A program made the translations under genes and the position numbers. From assembly GCA_007125735.1 (NCBI GenBank), contig SLCP01000182.1, positions 1-7,345 on the forward strand: DNA of 7,345 nucleotides, in the 5' to 3' direction. Within the stretch, counting starts at the first letter, position 1; each line of letters opens with the position of its first letter. This DNA comes from Coriobacteriia bacterium. Lineage in GTDB: Bacteria; Actinomycetota; Coriobacteriia; Anaerosomatales; SLCP01. The notes beneath the pieces are model-generated. The model made no database searches and was not told where the DNA came from. It was given only the letters and a program-made list of their open reading frames with translations. Shown here one piece after another: positions 1-5,057 of this stretch.

Positions 1-69
1 CTCGTATGAGACCAGGCGTTCTACGAGTTCCGCATAGAGGGTCTGGATCTCGAGGGGGAGACGTTCCAT
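1..69 (-). CDS. N-terminal fragment of a leftward gene, possibly a GSU2403-like nucleotidyltransferase-fold protein
   Basis: Only the first 23 codons are inside the window; the gene runs off the left edge. The visible peptide begins MERLPLEIQTLYAELVERL and is predicted to be helical. The start is supported by an AAGGGAG ribosome binding site seven bases upstream on the minus strand. Two in-frame ATG codons lie slightly further upstream (minus strand, about 85-90) but would place the start before that site. From memory, LPxExQTLYAEL resembles the N terminus of GSU2403-family nucleotidyltransferase-fold proteins; 23 residues are too few to prove this. The gene is divergent from the small protein/nucleotidyltransferase operon at 226-989 and shares with it the inverted-repeat region at 94-129, so the two may be co-regulated. 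That a gene is present is fairly secure; the family name is tentative. Confidence 0.55.
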   Translation of the reverse strand, partial: MERLPLEIQTLYAELVERLVSYE

Positions 70-93
70 TGCCGAGCTCCCTTGCATCATGAT

Positions 94-129
94 AGTTATA
101 CGCACTGTACAACAACTGTGCGTATAACT
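94..129. promoter_or_regulatory. Perfect 12-bp inverted repeat with 12-bp spacer, candidate operator over divergent promoters
   Basis: The arms AGTTATACGCAC (94-105) and GTGCGTATAACT (118-129) are exact reverse complements, separated by 12 bases (106-117). Symmetry continues weakly inward: after one T-T mismatch, two more bases pair. The region is much more AT-rich than the rest of the window. Each arm contains an outward-facing TATAAC, one mismatch from the -10 consensus: leftward at 95-100 and rightward at 123-128. The leftward copy lies 26 bases upstream of the start at 69, a normal distance for a promoter. Neither has a good -35 box. The best reading is an operator for a dimeric or tetrameric regulator, perhaps a product of one of the flanking genes. 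A 12-bp RNA stem-loop is the alternative. Confidence 0.6.
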
Positions 130-159
130 CAAGAATCGGGCGCGCGTGGAGCGGCAGCA

Positions 160-196
160 CCGACAGGAATTGGCGTCACGCAGTAGAATGGCGTCA
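160..196 (+). promoter_or_regulatory. Candidate promoter with direct repeat for the small protein/nucleotidyltransferase operon
   Basis: TAGAAT (184-189) matches the -10 consensus at five of six bases. CCGACA (160-165) is a weak -35 match with an 18-base spacer. Transcription would begin near 196, leaving a short leader before the ribosome binding site AGGAGGGGA (212-220). The octamer TGGCGTCA occurs twice, at 171-178 and 189-196, 18 bases apart and flanking the -10 box, which could be a regulator site. GCGTCAGACGC (191-201) is also a short palindrome. These are pattern matches only; the TATAAC at 123-128 is a competing promoter with a longer leader. Confidence 0.3.
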
Positions 197-225
197 GACG
201 CGTCGCGACACAGGAGGGGAGAGGC

Positions 226-441
226 GTGCAACTCAAGCAGCAGCCGAACCGGCGGATCTACATCGAGACTCTGCGGCGCATTGGTCCCGCAGCACGGCTC
301 GCCAAGGCGTTCGAGCTCACCGAGATGACACGGGAGGCGCTGCGCAGCGGTCTGCGACACCGCCACCCCGATCTCACGCCCGAGCAGCTGGATGCGCTCT
401 ACCGAGAGAGGCTGGAGCGGTGTCGCAAGCGGAGCTGCTGA
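226..441 (+). CDS. Small helical protein (71 aa) paired with a nucleotidyltransferase
   Basis: The GTG start at 226 sits five bases after a strong AGGAGGGGA ribosome binding site. The product is 71 residues, charged and predicted almost wholly helical, with no signal peptide or membrane segment. Visible features are RRIGPAARLAKAFELTE (about residues 17-33), then REALRSGLRHRHPDLTPEQ with its RHP turn (about 36-54), and a basic C terminus. From memory, this pattern (an R-G-P-x-x-R-L helix, then G-x-R-x-RHP) recurs in small unnamed proteins encoded just upstream of minimal nucleotidyltransferases, but no biochemical function is established to my knowledge. The last 22 bases overlap the next gene, which implies translational coupling and stoichiometric production. 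A role as antitoxin or partner subunit is an inference from gene order and size; it could equally be a structural cofactor of the downstream enzyme. Confidence 0.8.
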   Translation: MQLKQQPNRRIYIETLRRIGPAARLAKAFELTEMTREALRSGLRHRHPDLTPEQLDALYRERLERCRKRSC

Positions 442-989
442 AGGAGGCCGTGCGGGCTCTCGACGGCGCAGGGGTCGGCTACCTACTGAGTGGCTCGCTC
501 GCCTCGAGTCTTCAGGGAGAGCCGCGCGCGACTCACGACATCGACCTCGTGGCTGAACTCGACCCTCGCATGATTGACGCTCTTGCGGCTGTGTTCGGGG
601 CGGACCGCTACTTCTTCGACGAGATCGCCGCCAGAGATGCGCTGCAGCGTCGCGGGATGTTCAACCTGATCGATACCATGAGCGGTGACAAGCTTGACCT
701 CTGGATCTTGACCGACACGCCATTCGACAGAAGCCGATTCGACCGACGGGTTCTCGTCGAGGTGTTCGGGATCGAGGTCGCTGTTTCAGCGCCGGAAGAC
801 ACGATGCTGCAGAAACTCGTGTGGTCCGACAAGAGCGGGGGCAGCGAGCGTCAGCTTCGCGATGCGATCGGTGTGTACGAGGTGCAAGCGGGCTTCTTGG
901 ATGAGGAGTATCTTGATCGTTGGGCCGAGGAACTCGGTGTGACACACCTCTTGGCAGAGGTGCGCCAAACAGCTCATCAGGGGGAATAG
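420..989 (+). CDS. Nucleotidyltransferase-fold protein, AbiEii-like/minimal nucleotidyltransferase (DUF6036-type)
   Basis: This 189-residue cytosolic protein has the DNA polymerase beta-type nucleotidyltransferase signature: GS at 25-26 followed by DID at 40-42 (THDIDLV). D93 in KLDLWIL is a plausible third metal-binding carboxylate. The C-terminal half has the usual family signature PEDTMLQKLVW (125-135) followed by SERQLRDAIGV (142-152). The catalytic motifs look intact, so an active NTP-dependent nucleotide transfer onto RNA, protein or a small molecule is plausible; the substrate cannot be read from sequence. The GTG start at 420 follows GAGAGAGG (404-411) by eight bases and overlaps the upstream small gene by 22 bases. 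Such proteins are known as toxins in AbiE/MenT-type systems and in HEPN/MNT pairs, but many relatives are uncharacterised. Its GC content appears somewhat lower than that of the downstream genes, in keeping with an accessory origin. Confidence 0.85.
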   Translation: MSQAELLKEAVRALDGAGVGYLLSGSLASSLQGEPRATHDIDLVAELDPRMIDALAAVFGADRYFFDEIAARDALQRRGMFNLIDTMSGDKLDLWILTDTPFDRSRFDRRVLVEVFGIEVAVSAPEDTMLQKLVWSDKSGGSERQLRDAIGVYEVQAGFLDEEYLDRWAEELGVTHLLAEVRQTAHQGE

Positions 990-1010
990 GGCGCCGCATC
1001 GCCGGCGCCC
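989..1010 (+). terminator. GC-rich stem-loop after the nucleotidyltransferase gene
   Basis: GGGCGCCG (989-996) and CGGCGCCC (1003-1010) form a perfect 8-bp stem with a six-base loop. It begins on the last base of the stop codon and ends 10 bases before the ribosome binding site of the next gene. There is no U-tract, so it is not a canonical intrinsic terminator. It may slow transcription, protect the 3' end, or insulate the downstream gene. Confidence 0.4.
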
Positions 1011-1034
1011 GTCGACACAGAGGGGGAAAGGCAC

Positions 1035-2690
1035 GTGAGCAGCGTCACTGCGGGGGGATTCTCACGAGTAGCACTCACGGTCGTGCTCGCAGCGGCGTTC
1101 TGCGTGCCGGGGGTCTCGGCGGCCGAGGACGCACCGGTGATCGCGACCGGAGTGATCACCGATGCCGTGAGCGGGCTTCCGATCGAGGATGCATGGGTGG
1201 GCGCGGTCCTGATCGTGGGTCCGGAAGAGGACGACATCGTGTTCGCCGGGTGGGCGGCCACCGACGCTGACGGTGCGTACGAACTGCGCGGGCGCGACGT
1301 GGCGTCTCCGGGACAGTACCGGTTCTACGTGTCCGCCGACACCTACGAGGCCCGCGTGCATCACGTCACGTGGGACGGCGGTGCGGCGCTCGAGGTGGAC
1401 TTCGCGCTCGATCCGGCCAAGGTCATCGCGTCGGGTACGGTGAGGGACCTGATCACCGGCGAGCCCATGGAGAACACGATCGTGGAAGCGACCGTCGTCG
1501 GTGAGCCCGTGGACCTGATCACCCCGGTGACGACGGTTGCGGTGGCGCACTCCGCGAGTGACGGGACGTACGTCCTCTACGACGAGTGGACTCATGGAGC
1601 CGGCGATTTCACATTCGTCGCCTGGCCGCTTTCGAACAGCGGCCACGTGGTGACTGAGATCGATGCTGCCTGGGACGGAGAGGCGCCGCTCGAGATCGAC
1701 TTCGCCATGCGGCCGCTTACCGACACGTACCACGCGGTCGAAGGCCTCGACCGGTTCGCCACGGCGATCGAGGCGTCCAAGCTCGCCTACCCCGATGGCC
1801 TGGCCGAGGAAAGCACCAAGACGGTCGTGATCGCAACCGGTATGAACTGGCCCGACGCCCTCGGCGGCACCGCGCTTGCCGGAGCGCTCGACGCACCGGT
1901 GCTGCTCACCCATACGAACACGCTTCCGACGTCCGTCCTCGCAGAGATCGAGCGTCTCGGCGCGGAGAAGGCGGTCATCCTCGGCGGCACGAGCGCGGTG
2001 GGCGTTGCTGTCGAGTCAGCCCTCGAGACCGCCCTCGACGGCGCGGTCAACGTCGATCGCATCGCCGGCACCGACCGCTACGACACCGCCAACAAGGTGG
2101 CCGCACGGGTGATCGAGCTCCTCGGCGATGAGTACGACGGCACCGCGTTCGTGGCGACCGGCGGCAACTTCCCCGACGCGCTCGCTGCAGCCCCGCTCGC
2201 CGCGGCGCAGAGGTGGCCGCTCTTCCTCGCGAACCCCGCGACCGGACTCTCGCCCGCGACGCACGCCGCGATGGCCGAGGTGACCGACGCGATCATCCTC
2301 GGGGGCGGCTTCGCGGTGAGTGCGCAGACCGAGGCGGCGCTCAAGGGCAGGCTCGGCGACGATCGCGTCACCCGGCTGCAGGGGCTCGACCGGTTCACGA
2401 CCGCCATCGCGATCGCGACCTACGCGGTCGACCACGCGGACCACGGCTGGGACCGCGCGGGCATCGCGACCGGCATGAACTTCCCCGATGCGCTCGCAGG
2501 TGGCGTGCTCCAGGGCAAGGTCGGCTCGGTCATGCTGCTCGCGCCGCCCGATGACCGCGAGGCGTACCTCCTGCTGACTCTTGAAGGGAACAGAGACGAC
2601 ATCGACCGCGTCACGTTCTTTGGCGGCCCCGCCGCGGTGAGCGAGACGATGCGCACCTGGGTGCTGTGGGCGATCGGGTATCTCTGGTAG
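1035..2690 (+). CDS. Exported cell-wall-binding protein: two carboxypeptidase-regulatory-like domains plus three CWB2 repeats
   Basis: This is a 551-residue protein with a GTG start following AGGGGGAAAGG (1021-1031). Residues 1-29 form a signal peptide (basic n-region, VALTVVLAAAF core, VSA-A-type cleavage near 29-30). Two related beta-sandwich domains follow at about 35-127 and 130-227; each opens VIATG/VIASG with a SGLPI/TGEPM turn and ends WDGGAALEVDFAL or WDGEAPLEIDFAM, typical of carboxypeptidase regulatory-like domains. Three CWB2 repeats fill about 232-551, with signatures GLDRFATAI (237), GTDRYDTA (345) and GLDRFTTAI (450), each followed by an ATGxNxPDAL block (267, 374, 478) and an LGG/FGG block (315, 421, 528). 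In Clostridioides difficile, triple CWB2 modules bind an anionic wall polymer non-covalently. No catalytic domain is visible, so an adhesive, structural or S-layer-associated role is inferred. It converges on the sugar-nucleotide operon downstream. Confidence 0.92.
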   Translation: MSSVTAGGFSRVALTVVLAAAFCVPGVSAAEDAPVIATGVITDAVSGLPIEDAWVGAVLIVGPEEDDIVFAGWAATDADGAYELRGRDVASPGQYRFYVSADTYEARVHHVTWDGGAALEVDFALDPAKVIASGTVRDLITGEPMENTIVEATVVGEPVDLITPVTTVAVAHSASDGTYVLYDEWTHGAGDFTFVAWPLSNSGHVVTEIDAAWDGEAPLEIDFAMRPLTDTYHAVEGLDRFATAIEASKLAYPDGLAEESTKTVVIATGMNWPDALGGTALAGALDAPVLLTHTNTLPTSVLAEIERLGAEKAVILGGTSAVGVAVESALETALDGAVNVDRIAGTDRYDTANKVAARVIELLGDEYDGTAFVATGGNFPDALAAAPLAAAQRWPLFLANPATGLSPATHAAMAEVTDAIILGGGFAVSAQTEAALKGRLGDDRVTRLQGLDRFTTAIAIATYAVDHADHGWDRAGIATGMNFPDALAGGVLQGKVGSVMLLAPPDDREAYLLLTLEGNRDDIDRVTFFGGPAAVSETMRTWVLWAIGYLW

Positions 2691-2693
2691 CAG

Positions 2694-2723
2694 GCCCTCG
2701 CCCGCGCCTTCGCCCTCGCCCTC
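2694..2723. repeat. Five tandem GCCYKC hexamers between convergent genes
   Basis: The units GCCCTC, GCCCGC, GCCTTC, GCCCTC and GCCCTC run end to end immediately after the stop codon of the cell-wall-binding protein gene. The array lies wholly in the 58-bp non-coding gap between two convergent genes. It may be a slippage-prone microsatellite or simply low-complexity GC-rich sequence; the hairpin at 2714-2737 starts inside it. Confidence 0.5.
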
Positions 2724-2737
2724 GGTCGAGAGCGAGG
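2714..2737. terminator. Possible bidirectional terminator hairpin between convergent genes
   Basis: CCTCGC (2714-2719) pairs with GCGAGG (2732-2737). After one C-A mismatch, CTC (2721-2723) pairs with GAG (2728-2730) around a four-base loop. An alternative pairing is CTCGGTC (2721-2727) with GACCGAG (2742-2748). No U-tract follows on either strand. Its position between two convergent stop codons supports a role in ending or colliding transcription, but the call rests on structure and place only. Confidence 0.35.
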
Positions 2738-2748
2738 CCCAGACCGAG

Positions 2749-3849
2749 CTACCCGAGCGCTTCGCGCAGCACGCGCACGACCTCGGCTTGCTGAGCGTCG
2801 GTGATGCCGGGGAAGCCCGGGAGCGCGAAGGTCTGCTCGGCCACACTCTCGGCCACTGGCAGCGCGCCTGCGCCCGATCCGAGGTGCGCGAAGGCCTCCT
2901 GGCGGTGGAGCGGGACCGGGTAGTAGGCGGCCGTACCGATGCCCGCGTCGCGGAGCGCCTCCATGAGGCGGTCGCGCTCGGGGTGGCGCACGATGTAGAG
3001 GTGGACGACGCTCTCACCGTACTCGCGCGTCGCCGTGAGCGTGAGGCCGCTGTCGGCGAGCAGCTCGTCGTAGCGGGCGGCGGCGGCGCGGCGCTCGGCG
3101 TTCCAGCGGTCGAGGTGGGGGAGCTTGACGCGGAGTATCGCCGCTTGAAGCGCGTCGAGGCGCGAGTTCACGCCGATGGTGTCGTGGTAGTACTTCACGG
3201 TCGTCCCGTGGTTGGCAAGCTTGCGGCACGCCTGGGCGAGCTCCTCGTCGTCGGTGGTGAGGATGCCGCCGTCGCCCGCACAGCCGAGGTTCTTGCTCGG
3301 GAAGAACGAGAACGCCGCGACATCGCCGAGGGAACCTGCCCGCGCTCCGCGGTACGTGGCGCCGATCGCCTGGCAGGCGTCTTCGATGACGCGCAGGTCG
3401 TGACGGCGGGCGATCTCGCGGATCGGGTCCATGTCGGCGCACTGCCCAAAGATGTGGACCGGCATGATCGCGCGGGTGCGCTCGGTCACGGCCGCTTCTA
3501 TCTGGGACACGTCGAGGTTGTAGGTGTCGGGCTCGACGTCCACGAACACCGGGGTCGCGCCCACGTGGGCGATCGCCTCGGCGGTCGCGATGAAGGTGAA
3601 CGGGGTGGTGATGACCTCGGCGCCCTTGCCGATGCCCATGGCCGCGAGGATGAGGAAGAGCGCGTCGGTCCCGTTGCCGCAGGCCACCGCGTGGCGCGTG
3701 CCGCAGTACTCGGCGATCTCGGACTCGAGTTCGCGGACGTGCGGGCCGCCGATGAACCCGGCCGACGACATCACCTCTTCGATGGCGCCGTCGAGTTCGG
3801 TCTTGAGGTCGCGGTATTGGGCCTTGAGGTCGAGAAGCGGGATCGACAT
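2749..3849 (-). CDS. DegT/DnrJ/EryC1/StrS-family PLP aminotransferase, WbpE-like sugar-nucleotide 3-aminotransferase
   Basis: This is a full-length 366-residue fold-type I PLP enzyme. Landmarks are GNGTDAL (58-64, PLP phosphate contacts), EDACQ (156-160, with D157 and Q160 on the pyridine ring), and FFPSKNLGC (182-190, with K186 as the Schiff-base lysine), then GDGG (192-195) and GVNSRLD (226-232). The FFPSK-LGC-GDGG string and the N-terminal IPLLDLKAQ closely resemble WbpE, which transaminates UDP-3-keto-GlcNAcA using glutamate. The expected reaction is therefore amination at C3 of a keto UDP-sugar in the cytosol; the exact sugar is inferred. The ATG is preceded by GGAGG on the minus strand. 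The gene lies 67 bases downstream of the oxidoreductase that would supply its keto substrate and is probably co-transcribed with it. Other DegT enzymes aminate C4, so regiochemistry is not certain. Confidence 0.9.
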   Translation of the reverse strand: MSIPLLDLKAQYRDLKTELDGAIEEVMSSAGFIGGPHVRELESEIAEYCGTRHAVACGNGTDALFLILAAMGIGKGAEVITTPFTFIATAEAIAHVGATPVFVDVEPDTYNLDVSQIEAAVTERTRAIMPVHIFGQCADMDPIREIARRHDLRVIEDACQAIGATYRGARAGSLGDVAAFSFFPSKNLGCAGDGGILTTDDEELAQACRKLANHGTTVKYYHDTIGVNSRLDALQAAILRVKLPHLDRWNAERRAAAARYDELLADSGLTLTATREYGESVVHLYIVRHPERDRLMEALRDAGIGTAAYYPVPLHRQEAFAHLGSGAGALPVAESVAEQTFALPGFPGITDAQQAEVVRVLREALG

Positions 3850-3916
3850 TGCAAGCCTCCTACGGGTCGTCGTGCGGTCCGGGGCCGGGCACGGTGCGGG
3901 GCATGCCGCAGGCGAG

Positions 3917-4939
3917 CTACGCGTCGAGGGCTATCGGCGCGCCGTGCGCCTCGAGCGAGGCGTCGACCCCCTCGAGCACGCGGACGACCTGCAGTCCGTC
4001 GACGCCGCTGCTGCGCGGGGTGGCACCCGTGCGGCAGCACTCGGCGAAGTGGCCCATCTCGGCGGCGAGCGGCTCGCTGAGGGCCACGTACGGCACGGTG
4101 ATGTCGCCGAAGCGCAGCGTGAGGTCCTCGCCGTACGCCATCGCCTCGGTGGGCTCGACGCCCTTGTCGTAGATCCAGATCTTGTCGGTCGCCTCCATGT
4201 CGTCGAAGACGAGCATCTTCTTGCTGCCCACGACGGTCATGCGGCGCACCTTGTGCGGATCGAGCCAGCTCACGTGCACGTTGACCATCTTGCCGCTTTC
4301 GAACATGAGGTTCGCGAAGACGACATCGTGCACGCCGTCGCGCAGGTAGTCGGCGCCGTTGGCCGAGACCGAGACCGGCGCCTCGTCGAGGAGGTGGAGC
4401 GCGATCGAGATGTCGTGAGGCGCGAGCGACCAGAAGGAGTTCTCGTCGGCGCGCACCTTGCCAAGGTTGAGCCGCTGGAAGTACACGTAGCGCACCTCGC
4501 CGAGCTCGCCCGAGGCGATGTAGTCGCGGATCCACTCGATAGCGCCGTGGTAGACCATGAGGTGGCCCACCATGAGCACGCGGTCCTTCTCCTCGGCCAG
4601 CGCGACGAGGCGCTCGGCATCTGCCGAGGAGAGCGTGAGCGGCTTTTCGACGAAGCAGTGCAGGCCCGCCTCGAGCACGCGCGTGGCGAGGCTCGCGTGC
4701 GTCGGCGCTGAGGTCGCGATGACCACCGCATCGAGTTCGCGGGCCGGGTCGAGGAGCGCGTCGAGTTCGTCGGTCGTCTCGATGTGGGGGTAGGTCGCGC
4801 GGAGCCGTGTGAGGTTGTCGGCGCTCGCATCGCACGCGGCGACGACGTCGACGTCGGAGAGGCGGTCGAGGTTGCGCAGGACGTTGGGGCCCCAGTAGCC
4901 GAAGCCGACGAATCCGACGCGAAGCGGTCGTGAACCCAT
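3917..4939 (-). CDS. Gfo/Idh/MocA-family NAD(P)-dependent sugar oxidoreductase
   Basis: This is a 340-residue cytosolic dehydrogenase. The N-terminal Rossmann fold carries GFGYWGPN (12-19) for dinucleotide binding and the family-defining EKP (98-100, K99 catalytic). The C-terminal alpha/beta domain contains WSLAPHDIS (170-178), with H175 and D176 in the usual catalytic region, and HVSWLDPHKVRR (222-233). The start was set at the ATG at 4939 because GAGGAG lies six bases upstream and the Rossmann strand begins at once; the reading frame stays open further upstream but has no family sequence there. Next to a WbpE-like aminotransferase, the likely job is oxidation of a UDP-HexNAc or UDP-HexNAcA hydroxyl (probably C3) to a ketone. 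It does not closely resemble Pseudomonas WbpB as I recall that sequence, so the assignment rests on context. It is the first gene of a leftward two-gene operon. Confidence 0.88.
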   Translation of the reverse strand: MGSRPLRVGFVGFGYWGPNVLRNLDRLSDVDVVAACDASADNLTRLRATYPHIETTDELDALLDPARELDAVVIATSAPTHASLATRVLEAGLHCFVEKPLTLSSADAERLVALAEEKDRVLMVGHLMVYHGAIEWIRDYIASGELGEVRYVYFQRLNLGKVRADENSFWSLAPHDISIALHLLDEAPVSVSANGADYLRDGVHDVVFANLMFESGKMVNVHVSWLDPHKVRRMTVVGSKKMLVFDDMEATDKIWIYDKGVEPTEAMAYGEDLTLRFGDITVPYVALSEPLAAEMGHFAECCRTGATPRSSGVDGLQVVRVLEGVDASLEAHGAPIALDA

Positions 4940-5057
4940 GTGGCACTCCTCGGATGGTGCGGTCGGTTGAGTGACGATATCGCGACTCCCGATTCTATCG
5001 CATCGGCTACACTGAGGGTCGCCATCGAACGAATCTGCCGAGGAGGTCGTACCCAAC
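4940..5057. promoter_or_regulatory. Intergenic region between divergent sugar-nucleotide genes, likely two promoters
   Basis: This 118-bp gap separates the leftward oxidoreductase from the rightward epimerase, so promoters for both must lie here or further out. Candidate -10 boxes are TAGAAT on the minus strand (complement of 4992-4997) and TACACT on the plus strand (5008-5013); neither has a convincing -35 partner. The palindrome CGATATCG (4975-4982) and the short inverted pair CCGAT/ATCGG (4989-4993, 5002-5006) could be regulator sites. Ribosome binding sites flank it: GAGGAG facing left near 4946-4951 and AGGAGGT facing right at 5041-5047. Confidence 0.4.

Noticed and set aside
146..328. 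Open frame of 60 codons upstream of and overlapping the small helical protein gene
   Set aside because: It has arginine/serine-rich composition with no ribosome binding site, and overlaps in another frame the gene whose start is well supported at 226.
2016..3017. A 333-codon minus-strand open frame crossing the CWB2 gene, the intergenic gap and the aminotransferase end
   Set aside because: It spans the ends of two convergent real genes, is of low complexity (Arg/Ser, then EGEGEG from the hexamer array) and has no recognisable domain.
3872..3892. Stem-loop GTGC...GCAC with inner CCG/CGG between the oxidoreductase and aminotransferase genes
   Set aside because: The stem is short and bulged in very GC-rich sequence with no U-tract; likely chance.
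2788..4711. Long plus-strand open frames (2788-4080 and 3524-4711) opposite the aminotransferase and oxidoreductase
   Set aside because: These are antisense frames kept open by high GC. Their translations show no family motif, while the minus-strand genes have complete catalytic signatures and good ribosome binding sites.
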